In this document: positions 1 through 6,131 of the stretch, piece after piece
How the letters are laid out: each line of letters begins with the position of its first letter
Numbering within the stretch: position 1 is the first letter of the stretch
NCBI GenBank assembly: GCA_019246495.1
Contig: JAFAQI010000547.1
Coordinates: 1-9,444 of the forward strand
Direction: 5' to 3'
Source of the DNA: Frankiales bacterium
Lineage (GTDB): Bacteria > Actinomycetota > Actinomycetes > JAFAQI01
DNA: 9,444 nucleotides
Program-made: the position numbers and the translations under genes
Notes under the pieces: model-generated
What the model saw: only the letters and a program-made list of their open reading frames with translations
The model's database searches: none
Told to the model about the DNA's origin: nothing

Positions 1-1021
1 CGGTCGTCAGCGAGTGACCGACGGCGCCCAGCAGCCCGTAGAGCCGCGGCAGGTCGAGCAGGACGCCGGCGCTTTCCGCCTTCTGCACCATCGCGGCCAT
101 GAACTTCTGCTGGCGCTGGATGCGACCGAGGTCGGCGCTGGGGTCGAACTCGCGCGCCCGGACGTATTCGAGCGCGCGGGTGCCGTTCAGCGTGCTGCGT
201 CCGGCGGGCAGCTCGAGCCCGCTGCCGCCATAGCCGCCCGAGGGCAACCGGTGCACCGGGTCGGAGATCGGCGTCGCGGTGCAGACCGAGACTCCACCCA
301 GGTGGTCGACGATGCTGACGAACCCCTGGAAGTTGACCTCGACGTAGTGGTCGATGCGCACGTGCGTGTTGGCTTCGATCGTGCGGATCGTGAGCTTGGG
401 TCCGCCGAACGCGTAGGACGTGTTGAGCTTGTTCATCTGCGCGGGCACGAGATGGCCGGTGGCGTCCTTGTGCGCGGGGATCTTCACGTAGGAGTCGCGC
501 GGCAGGCTGACGAGGATCGCCTTGCCGCCGCCGCGCGGGATGTGCAGCAGGATCATCGTGTCCGAGCGCTGTCCGGCCGCGTGGCCGACGTGCAGCGCCT
601 TCTCCTGCGCGGGCGTGAGGCCGGCCCGGCTGTCCGAGCCGACGAGCAGGATGTTGAGGTCACCCTTCACGCCACCGTTGGGCCGGTTGTTGAGCCCACC
701 GAACACGTCGCGGTGCGTGATGCTGTTGACCAGGTGTTCGAGGAACGCCCAGCTGGTGACCGCGCTGACCAGCACGATCACGGCGACCGAGCCGGCGACC
801 CAGGTCAGGATGCGCCGGCGACGACTGTGCCGAGGCTTGCCCGGAGGCCGGCCGGGCGGCCCCCCCGGTGGCGGCGTGCCGCCGGGCGTCGTCGGTCCGC
901 CGGGCGGTGGGGTCCCTCGGCCCGGCCCGCGTGGGTCGAGCTCGGGCGGCAGGGTCCGGCGCGGCTCATCGGGCGCGGCCGGGAAGCTCTCCGCCGGAGG
1001 GCCGTCGATCGGCCCGGTCAT
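1..1021 (-). CDS. LCP (LytR-CpsA-Psr) family protein, C-terminus off the left edge
   Basis: LCP proteins are membrane-anchored phosphotransferases that move lipid-linked glycopolymers (teichoic-acid-like polymers, arabinogalactan, capsule) onto peptidoglycan outside the membrane. The reading frame is open from the ATG at 1021-1019 to the window edge, giving 340 residues and no stop. A long Pro/Gly-rich cytoplasmic tail (about 1-65) ends in HSRRRR and is followed by one membrane segment (about 71-93). The extracellular LCP domain shows NILLVGSDSR (123-132), QRSDTMILL (151-159), SLPRDSYV (172-179), HYVEVNFQGF (225-234) and DLGRIQRQQ (297-305), which carry the Asp and Arg residues that bind the polyprenyl pyrophosphate head group in this family. 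The start is fixed by GGGAGG at 1035-1030, 8 nt upstream. The end of the domain and any C-terminal tail lie outside the window. It is a paralogue of the LCP gene at 2223-3407. The family is secure; the polymer transferred is unknown. Confidence 0.93.
   Translation of the reverse strand, partial: MTGPIDGPPAESFPAAPDEPRRTLPPELDPRGPGRGTPPPGGPTTPGGTPPPGGPPGRPPGKPRHSRRRRILTWVAGSVAVIVLVSAVTSWAFLEHLVNSITHRDVFGGLNNRPNGGVKGDLNILLVGSDSRAGLTPAQEKALHVGHAAGQRSDTMILLHIPRGGGKAILVSLPRDSYVKIPAHKDATGHLVPAQMNKLNTSYAFGGPKLTIRTIEANTHVRIDHYVEVNFQGFVSIVDHLGGVSVCTATPISDPVHRLPSGGYGGSGLELPAGRSTLNGTRALEYVRAREFDPSADLGRIQRQQKFMAAMVQKAESAGVLLDLPRLYGLLGAVGHSLTT
330..360. repeat. 31-nt near-identical block shared by the two LCP genes (copy 1)
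   Basis: Positions 330-360 and 2881-2911 differ at a single base (a T/A that changes Tyr to Phe). Both encode the start of the LCP motif HYVEVNF/HFVEVNF in the same frame and orientation, so this is a conserved coding motif of two paralogues. It is not an independent repeat, though it is long enough to allow recombination or primer mispairing. Confidence 0.8.
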
Positions 1022-1029
1022 ACGGCGTA

Positions 1030-1035
1030 CCTCCC
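1030..1035 (-). promoter_or_regulatory. Shine-Dalgarno of the left LCP gene
   Basis: GGGAGG on the minus strand lies 8 nt before the ATG at 1021. It fixes the start of an open frame that would otherwise be hard to call, because the gene has no stop codon in the window. Confidence 0.7.
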
Positions 1036-1161
1036 GGCACCCTGGACGGCCACAACAGCGCCGGGGCGAGCCGGCGCGGACGTCATGGTAGGTGCGAGAC
1101 GGGCGCCGGACGCGGCGCCACGCGGCCGCCACCGCGACCCGTACGCGAGAGATCGGTGCAG

Positions 1162-1167
1162 TAGCGT
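1162..1167 (+). promoter_or_regulatory. candidate -10 element (TAGCGT) of the glycosyltransferase gene
   Basis: TAGCGT fits the actinobacterial TANNNT -10 pattern and ends 9 nt before the ATG at 1177. Transcription would begin at or within a few bases of the start codon. No Shine-Dalgarno is visible before this ATG, so a leaderless or near-leaderless mRNA would fit. No TTGAC-like -35 is seen at the right distance. The call rests on one hexamer and is weak. Confidence 0.3.
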
Positions 1168-1176
1168 GCCGTCGCC

Positions 1177-2220
1177 ATGACCGCACCGCGAGACGCCGGC
1201 CGCGCCGGCGGGGACGGCTCCTGGCCGGCGGTGTCCTGCGTGCTGACGGTCCTCAACGAGGAGCCGTATCTCCGGTCGGCGATCGCCTCGGTCCTCGGCC
1301 AGGACTACCCGGGCGACATCGAGGTGGTCATCGCGCTCGGGCCGTCTCGCGACCGCACCGACGAGGTGGCCGCCGAGCTCGCCGCCGAGGACCCGCGGGT
1401 GACTTCCGTGGCCAACCCGTCGGGCCGGACTCCGGAAGGCCTCAACAAGGCGCTCGCCGCCAGCCGGCACGGCATCGTGGCCCGCGTCGACGGTCATGCC
1501 GAGCTGCCGCCGGACTACCTGCGGGTCGCGGTCGAACTGCTGGAGCGGACCGGTGCGGTCAACGTCGGCGGCCTGATGTGGGCCGAAGGCCAGACCGACT
1601 TCGAGCGCGCGGTCGCGCGAGCGATGACGAGCCGGGTCGGGGTCGGCAACGCGCCGTTCCACGTCGGCGGCGAAGAAGGGCCGGCCGACACCGTCTATCT
1701 CGGCGTCTTTCGCCGTACGGCGTTGCAAGCGGTTGGTGGCTACAACGAGGAGTTCGCCCGCGCGCAGGACTGGGAGATGAACTACCGGCTGCGGCGGGCA
1801 GGAGGTCTCGTCTGGTTCACGCCGGCGTTGCGCGTCGCCTACCGCCCGCGCGGATCGGTCGGCGCGCTCGCCCGGCAGTACTTCAACTACGGCGCGTGGC
1901 GCGCCGAGGTGATGCGCGAGCATCCGGACACCGTCAACCTGCGCTATCTCGCGGCGCCGACCGCCGTGCTGGCGTTCGTCGCCGGACTGCTCATCGGCGT
2001 CGCAGGCCTCTGGCTGCCGTGGCTCTTGCTCGGGTTCGTGGCGCCAGCGGCGTACCTCGTCGGCGTCACCGTCGCGGGCGCCGTTGAGGGGCGCGGGCTG
2101 CCCGGCCGGTCGCGACTGTGGCTGCCGGTGGTGCTCGCGACCATGCATGGAGCATGGGGCACCGGGTTCCTCAACTCGGTACGCCGGCACGTCCGCGGAC
2201 GGTCCCTGCGCGGACGGTGA
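1177..2220 (+). CDS. family 2 glycosyltransferase, ExoA (succinoglycan) type, membrane-anchored
   Basis: This is a 347-residue GT-A fold enzyme that would transfer a sugar from a nucleotide-sugar donor to a lipid-linked polysaccharide intermediate on the cytoplasmic face. The N-terminal nucleotide-binding part reads VSCVLTVLNEEPYLRSAI (19-36). The DXD-type position is VDGHAE (104-109). An ExoA-like middle follows (HVGG at 162-165, then DTVYLGVFRR, 171-180), then QDWEMNYRLRRAG (197-209) with the acceptor-side acidic motif, and RQYFNYGAW (233-241) in the place of QXXRW. Two or three hydrophobic segments (about 258-303) and a basic tail complete it. Length and motif order match the ExoA group of GT2. 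The ATG at 1177 is the first good start but has no evident Shine-Dalgarno. The gene is divergent from the left LCP gene and convergent with the next one, so it is probably its own transcript. The wall-assembly neighbours suggest a role in a wall or extracellular glycopolymer. Donor sugar and product are unknown. Confidence 0.9.
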   Translation: MTAPRDAGRAGGDGSWPAVSCVLTVLNEEPYLRSAIASVLGQDYPGDIEVVIALGPSRDRTDEVAAELAAEDPRVTSVANPSGRTPEGLNKALAASRHGIVARVDGHAELPPDYLRVAVELLERTGAVNVGGLMWAEGQTDFERAVARAMTSRVGVGNAPFHVGGEEGPADTVYLGVFRRTALQAVGGYNEEFARAQDWEMNYRLRRAGGLVWFTPALRVAYRPRGSVGALARQYFNYGAWRAEVMREHPDTVNLRYLAAPTAVLAFVAGLLIGVAGLWLPWLLLGFVAPAAYLVGVTVAGAVEGRGLPGRSRLWLPVVLATMHGAWGTGFLNSVRRHVRGRSLRGR

Positions 2221-2222
2221 CG

Positions 2223-3407
2223 TCAAGCCGTGCACCGCGCACTGCTGGCGGTCACGGCGCCGAGCGGGTTGCTCGGTGACGGTGTTGGTGTCGGCGTCGG
2301 ACTACCGGACGGTGCCGGCGACGGATGCGGCTTGTGCCCGGAGATCGGCTTGTCGTTGCGCAGCGCGTGGAAGAGCGCGGTCGCCCGGGCGGTGTCCCAG
2401 TAGACGACCGACGCCTGGACCCCGCCGATCGGCACATAGGCGTTGGTGTTCGACAGCGGCACGGTGAGCAGCTGGATCTTGCCGGGCTTCAGCCCGTGCA
2501 ATCGACTAGCGAGGTCTCTGAGCTGACCCAACCCGAAGCCGGGGTCGGTCGCGATGGACTTCGTTGCGGCGTCGAGAAAGCTGTAGAGCGAATACGGGTG
2601 GAACAGCATTCCGGTGCTCGTCGCCTTGCGGATCATCGACGCGAGGAACACCTGCTGGTTCTTGATGCGGCCGAGATCGCTTCCGTCACCCACCGCGTAA
2701 CGAGCTCTGACGAAGCCGAGCGCGTCCTTGCCGTGCAGCACGTGGTTGCCCGCACCGATCACGAGGCCACTGCCGATGTGGCCGCCGGTCACCGGATTGA
2801 TGCGAACGGGGTCGTTGATCGGATGGGTGAGGCACACGTTGACGCCACCGAGGGCGTCGACCATCCTCTGGAACCCCGCGAAGTTGACCTCGACGAAGTG
2901 GTCGATGCGCAGATGCGTCATGTTCTCCACGAGCGCGATCGTGCAGTAGGGCCCGCCCAGTGAAAACGCGACGTTGAACTTGTTCTGCTGCGGCGCGGTC
3001 GTCGTCTGCCCTTGCTTGCACGACGGGATGTCGGCGTACGTGTCTCGAGGAATGCTGACCAACACGGCGTGCTGGCCGTCGGCGTAGAGGTGCACGAGGA
3101 TTGTCGTGTCGGATCGCGCGCCGGTGATGGCAGCGCCGAACTTCCCGCCGCCTTTGAACGCGCGCGTGTCCGATCCGATCAGCAGGATGTTCTCGGAGTG
3201 TGCGAGACCCTGGGGTGGCGCGGTGTGCCGCGGCTCCGCGATCCGGGGCGGGTGCGCGATGTTGCCGTTCAGGTGTGACCACACGAGGTAAGCGCCGACC
3301 CCCGTCAGGGCGACGAGGACCGCCAGCGTGCCGATCAGCCAGGTCGCGATGAGCCGGCCGCGCCGATGCCGTCGTGCCGGCGCCGGAGGTGCGGCAGTCT
3401 GGGACAC
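2223..3407 (-). CDS. LCP (LytR-CpsA-Psr) family protein with Ser/Pro/Thr-rich C-terminal tail
   Basis: This is a complete LCP phosphotransferase, 394 residues from the GTG at 3407. It has a short basic cytoplasmic tail (ARRHRRGR, 11-18), one membrane segment (about 19-43) and an extracellular LCP domain. Visible motifs are NILLIGSDTR (73-82), ARSDTTILV (97-105), SIPRDTYADIP (118-128), HFVEVNFAGF (170-179) and DLGRIKNQQ (244-252). A low-complexity Ser/Pro/Thr tail (about 360-380) follows. Cys130 and Cys155 are absent from the left paralogue and could form a disulfide in the extracellular domain. I chose the GTG because it leaves a normal cytoplasmic tail and has GAGGAG 12 nt upstream, a slightly long spacing. 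The ATG at 3470 (21 residues longer) has no Shine-Dalgarno. A start at 3671 would run into the opposite gene. The stop is only 2 nt from the stop of the convergent glycosyltransferase gene. Which polymer it attaches cannot be told. Confidence 0.92.
   Translation of the reverse strand: MSQTAAPPAPARRHRRGRLIATWLIGTLAVLVALTGVGAYLVWSHLNGNIAHPPRIAEPRHTAPPQGLAHSENILLIGSDTRAFKGGGKFGAAITGARSDTTILVHLYADGQHAVLVSIPRDTYADIPSCKQGQTTTAPQQNKFNVAFSLGGPYCTIALVENMTHLRIDHFVEVNFAGFQRMVDALGGVNVCLTHPINDPVRINPVTGGHIGSGLVIGAGNHVLHGKDALGFVRARYAVGDGSDLGRIKNQQVFLASMIRKATSTGMLFHPYSLYSFLDAATKSIATDPGFGLGQLRDLASRLHGLKPGKIQLLTVPLSNTNAYVPIGGVQASVVYWDTARATALFHALRNDKPISGHKPHPSPAPSGSPTPTPTPSPSNPLGAVTASSARCTA
2227..2258. terminator. 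hairpin at the convergent end of the glycosyltransferase and LCP genes
   Basis: GCCGTG (2227-2232), a bulged C, ACCGC (2234-2238), a 9-nt loop, GCGGT (2248-2252) and CACGGC (2253-2258) form an 11-bp stem with a single bulge. It begins 6 nt after the glycosyltransferase stop and lies wholly inside the last codons of the opposite LCP gene. There is no T-tract. Actinobacterial intrinsic terminators often lack one, so termination of the plus-strand transcript is plausible. No other terminator fits, because only 2 nt separate the two stop codons. Confidence 0.45.
2881..2911. repeat. 31-nt near-identical block shared by the two LCP genes (copy 2)
   Basis: This is the partner of 330-360, with one mismatch. 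The flanking sequence has diverged much more, so the identity reflects selection on the LCP core or a short conversion tract. Confidence 0.8.
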
Positions 3408-3419
3408 AGTGTTCGTTGT

Positions 3420-3425
3420 CTCCTC
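3420..3425 (-). promoter_or_regulatory. Shine-Dalgarno supporting the GTG start of the second LCP gene
   Basis: GAGGAG on the minus strand lies 12 nt before the GTG at 3407. It is the only purine-rich SD-like block near any of the candidate starts (3407, 3470, 3671). The spacing is longer than the usual 5-10 nt, so support for this start is moderate. Confidence 0.4.
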
Positions 3426-3535
3426 GTGCGCGGCGCAGCGCCGAGATGCGGGCGCGCCAGTGGCGATCATCGTAGGGCGGGGAACCTGAAGGGCGAGTTC
3501 AGCCCGTTTCGTCCCGCGGTCCACCGGATTCGGGT

Positions 3536-3553
3536 CAACCCGGCCTAGGGTTG
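3536..3553. promoter_or_regulatory. inverted repeat with candidate -10 in the divergent LCP/SpoIID region
   Basis: The 238-bp divergent region 3408-3645 holds CAACCC (3536-3541), a 6-nt centre and GGGTTG (3548-3553), a perfect 6-N6-6 dyad. TAGGGT at 3546-3551, which matches the actinobacterial TAGRRT -10 form for plus-strand transcription, overlaps its right arm. On the minus strand TTGACC (3538-3533) resembles a -35 for the LCP gene, but no good -10 follows it. The dyad could be an operator placed over the promoter of the SpoIID-type gene, or a chance GC-rich repeat. No other convincing signal is seen in this spacer. Confidence 0.3.
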
Positions 3554-3645
3554 TGACGAGAGTTGCGTAACGGCCCTGATGCCCGAACCGGTGCCCGACC
3601 ACAGACACCGACGTCCGACCGCCTCCTCGACGAAAGCCAGCAGCC

Positions 3646-6102
3646 ATGTCGCCGCTCCGCCGCCCCCGCACGCTGACGGTCGCCGTCGGTGCCGCGGCGG
3701 TCGCCTACGCCGGCTGCCCGGCGGGCACGGCCGCCACGGCGACGCAGGCGGCGACGGCCGCCCACCGGCAGGTCTACCGCGTGCCCGGCAACAACGTGCT
3801 CACCATCGTCGGGCACGGCTACGGACACGGCCACGGCATGTCGCAGTTCGGTGCCTACGGTGCGGCGATCAAGGGACTCACGGCCGACCAGATCGTCGCG
3901 TTCTACTACCCGCACACCACGCTCGCCGGCGTGCCGCTGACGACCCGTGTTCGCGTGTTGCTGCACAGCACGAGCTCCAGCCGGCTCGTGGTCGAACCGG
4001 GCGGCGGTCGGCTGACGGCATCGACGAGCGTGAGCGGCGCCGGTTCATGTGCGTTGCCGGCGTCCCTCGACGGTGGCAAGACGACGGTCGCGCAGTGGCG
4101 TGCGAAGGTCATGTCGGTCTCCGGGCACATCCGGCTGCGGTTGCAGGCCACCACCGACGGGAAGTCGTGGACGCACCTGCCGAAGAAGACGTGCGGCGCT
4201 GCGTGGGCTGGCCCGCTCGACGGTGACATCAGCTTCACCGGCCGCAGCATGACGCGGCTGGTGCGCAGCAGCGGCGGCGTGACGCGCTATCGCGGAAGCC
4301 TGCGTGCCGCCTTCACCGGCTCGCACATCATCGTTGTCAACGACGTCCCGATCGACTCCTACTTGCGGTCGGTCGTGCCGAGCGAGATGCCGTCGTCGTG
4401 GTCCGCTGCTGCGTTGCAGGCACAGGCCATCGCCGCGCGGACATATGCGTCGTACGGCATCGCGCATCCGAAGAGCAAGGCCTACTACGACGTGTTCGAC
4501 GACACCCGCGACCAGATGTACACCGGGGTCGGATCCGAGGCATCGTCGAGCGACGCTGCGGTTGTGGCCACGGAGAACGCAAAGCAGCAGACGGCGACGA
4601 TCCTCGAGGACTCGCACGGCGACGCGGCGTTCACGCAGTTCTCCTCGTCCGATGGTGGCTGGACGGTCGCCGGCGGCGAGTCGTATCTGCCCGCGCAGCG
4701 CGATCCCTACGACGGCGTGCCCAGCGTCAGCTGGAACCCGCACACGTGGTCGACGACCGTCAGCGCAAGCGGCATCGCATCGGCGTTCCCGAGCATCGGA
4801 CGACTGCGTGCAGTCGTCGTCGACAGCCGCGACGGCCACGGGCAGTGGGGCGGCCGCATCACATCGTTGACATTGCGCGGCTCGTCCGGTCACGTGGCGC
4901 TGACCGGAAGCGAGTTCCGCTACGACCTCGGTCTGCGGAGCGAGTGGTTCCAGGTGCTCGAACCGCCGGACGCACCGACCGACGTGACCGCGGTGCGCTC
5001 CGGGGACAGCGTCCACGTCGGCTGGGTCGCCTCGAAGGCGCACTCCGGCGCACCGGTGCGGGGCTACCGGGTCGTCGCGGCCCCGGGTGGGCCGTCGGTC
5101 AGCGTCGGCAAGAACGCGACGACCGCCACGCTGACCGGCCTGCACCGCGGCACCAGCTACACCGTCACCGTGACACCGACCAGCCGTGCCGGGTCCGGCG
5201 GCGGCACGACGGTCACGACGAAGGTCGCGCGCATCGGCGGTCGCAACCGGATCTCCGACGCGGTCGCCGTGTCGCGGGCGTCGTACGCCGCGGGCAAAGC
5301 GGGTGGTGTCGTGCTCGCCGGGCGCCAGGCAGACGCCTTCTCCTACGCCGCGGCACCGCTCGCGGCGGTGAAGCACGCGCCACTGCTCCTGACGAACGTC
5401 GGGTCGTTGCCGTCCGCGACGAAGAAGGAGCTGCAGCGGGTGCTGCCCGCGGGCCGGCCGGTCTATCTGCTCGGCCCGACGTCGGAGATCAACCGCGCGG
5501 TCGCGGTGTCACTGCGCGGCCTCGGCTACCACGTGGTGCGTTTCGGTGGTGGGACTCCCGACGTGACCGCACGGCACATCGCCGATGCCGTCGCCGCCAG
5601 CGCGTCCGTGCGCAACGTCGTCGAGGTCAGTGCCACCGAGGGGATCGATGCCTGGCCGGCCGGGCCAGCGGCAGCCGCGCGGCACGGTGTCGTGTTGCTG
5701 ACCGCGGGCAGCCAGCAGTCGCCGGCCACGGCGAAGTGGCTGGCCGCGCACCAGGGCATCCGGCATCGGTATGCCATCGGCGCCGCGGCGGCTGCCGCCG
5801 ACCCGTCCGCGACCGCCGTGACCGGTAGTGACGCGGCTGTTGCTTCGCGCTTCTTCGCCGGTCCGCAGCGTGCCGGCGTCGTCAGCGTCGGCCAGCCGGC
5901 AGCCGCTGTCGCGGAGGCTGCCCGCCTCGCGACCCAGGGCGCCCCGTTGCTGATTGCGAGTGGGTCCGGTCTCCCGGCGCCGGACCGCGACTACATCCGG
6001 GCGATGCGCGACAAGCTGCGCGCAGTCGAGCTCGTCGGCGGGCAGCTGCCCTACGACGACGTGGAGCTCGACGTGCAGCGCGCGCTACTCGGCAAGTCCT
6101 GA
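3646..6102 (+). CDS. secreted SpoIID/LytB-domain protein with fibronectin III and CWB2 wall-binding repeats
   Basis: The protein has 818 residues. SpoIID is a peptidoglycan lytic transglycosylase in spore formers; in non-sporulating actinobacteria the domain is common but its role is poorly known. An N-terminal signal region (about 1-39) is followed by GHGYGHGHGMSQFGAYGAA (56-74) and the core SYLRSVVPSEMPSSW (238-252), with Glu247 aligning with the catalytic Glu, then ALQAQAIAARTYA (256-268). SSDGGWTVAGGESYLPAQRDPYD (334-356) closes the SpoIID part. A fibronectin III domain spans about 442-527. Three CWB2 units begin near 530, 632 and 735; the first opens RIGGRNRISDAVAVSRA. The PILL-type motif reads APLLLT, VVLLT and APLLI. 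Cys135 and Cys183 may pair. YAGC (21-24) is a poor lipobox, so secretion is likelier than lipidation. The ATG has only a weak purine block (GAAAG) upstream. Neighbouring LCP and GT2 genes suggest it binds a wall glycopolymer. Domains are secure; activity is inferred. Confidence 0.92.
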   Translation: MSPLRRPRTLTVAVGAAAVAYAGCPAGTAATATQAATAAHRQVYRVPGNNVLTIVGHGYGHGHGMSQFGAYGAAIKGLTADQIVAFYYPHTTLAGVPLTTRVRVLLHSTSSSRLVVEPGGGRLTASTSVSGAGSCALPASLDGGKTTVAQWRAKVMSVSGHIRLRLQATTDGKSWTHLPKKTCGAAWAGPLDGDISFTGRSMTRLVRSSGGVTRYRGSLRAAFTGSHIIVVNDVPIDSYLRSVVPSEMPSSWSAAALQAQAIAARTYASYGIAHPKSKAYYDVFDDTRDQMYTGVGSEASSSDAAVVATENAKQQTATILEDSHGDAAFTQFSSSDGGWTVAGGESYLPAQRDPYDGVPSVSWNPHTWSTTVSASGIASAFPSIGRLRAVVVDSRDGHGQWGGRITSLTLRGSSGHVALTGSEFRYDLGLRSEWFQVLEPPDAPTDVTAVRSGDSVHVGWVASKAHSGAPVRGYRVVAAPGGPSVSVGKNATTATLTGLHRGTSYTVTVTPTSRAGSGGGTTVTTKVARIGGRNRISDAVAVSRASYAAGKAGGVVLAGRQADAFSYAAAPLAAVKHAPLLLTNVGSLPSATKKELQRVLPAGRPVYLLGPTSEINRAVAVSLRGLGYHVVRFGGGTPDVTARHIADAVAASASVRNVVEVSATEGIDAWPAGPAAAARHGVVLLTAGSQQSPATAKWLAAHQGIRHRYAIGAAAAAADPSATAVTGSDAAVASRFFAGPQRAGVVSVGQPAAAVAEAARLATQGAPLLIASGSGLPAPDRDYIRAMRDKLRAVELVGGQLPYDDVELDVQRALLGKS

Positions 6103-6103
6103 G

Positions 6104-6131
6104 GGCGCGGTCAGCCCGCGGGCACCGCGCC
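6104..6131. terminator. bidirectional hairpin shared by the SpoIID-type and pirin genes
   Basis: GGCGCGGT (6104-6111) pairs perfectly with ACCGCGCC (6124-6131). Between them the palindrome GCCCGCGGGC (6114-6123) can extend the stem past a 2-nt CA bulge. The hairpin starts 2 nt after the plus-strand stop (6100-6102) and covers the last codons and stop (6113-6111) of the opposite pirin gene. It is very stable and reads the same for both strands, as expected of a shared terminator between convergent genes. There is no T-tract, which is common in high-GC actinobacteria. Confidence 0.6.

Noticed and set aside
14..1180. A 388-residue plus-strand open frame opposite the left LCP gene
   Set aside because: Its translation is Arg/Ala/Asp-rich low-information sequence with no family motif. 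The minus strand encodes a textbook LCP protein over the same bases. Long antisense frames are expected in high-GC DNA.
2195..2218. Direct repeat GCGGACGGT (2195-2203 and 2210-2218)
   Set aside because: It encodes the repeated RGR in the basic tail of the glycosyltransferase and is too short to mean more.
3481..3509. ECF-sigma-like promoter (GGAACC followed by CGTTT) on the plus strand
   Set aside because: The spacing from GGAAC to GTT is 20 nt, longer than the usual arrangement I know for SigE-type promoters, and it would give a long leader. Tempting because SigE controls wall genes, but not supported.
3408..3671. Extended N-terminus of the second LCP protein from 3671 or 3470
   Set aside because: The 3671 start overlaps the opposite gene head-on and would place nearly 90 extra residues before a normal basic-plus-membrane start. 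The 3470 ATG has no Shine-Dalgarno. The GTG at 3407 fits better, although 3470 cannot be excluded.
3666..3717. Lipoprotein signal in the SpoIID-type protein (YAGC, residues 21-24)
   Set aside because: The -3 position is Tyr where Leu, Val or Ile is expected. A secreted protein held by wall-binding repeats explains the sequence as well.
4045..5828. Long frames inside the SpoIID-type gene (minus 4045-5376, plus 4398-5828)
   Set aside because: These are Arg-rich shadow translations without recognisable domains. The 3646-6102 frame carries all conserved motifs across the same region.
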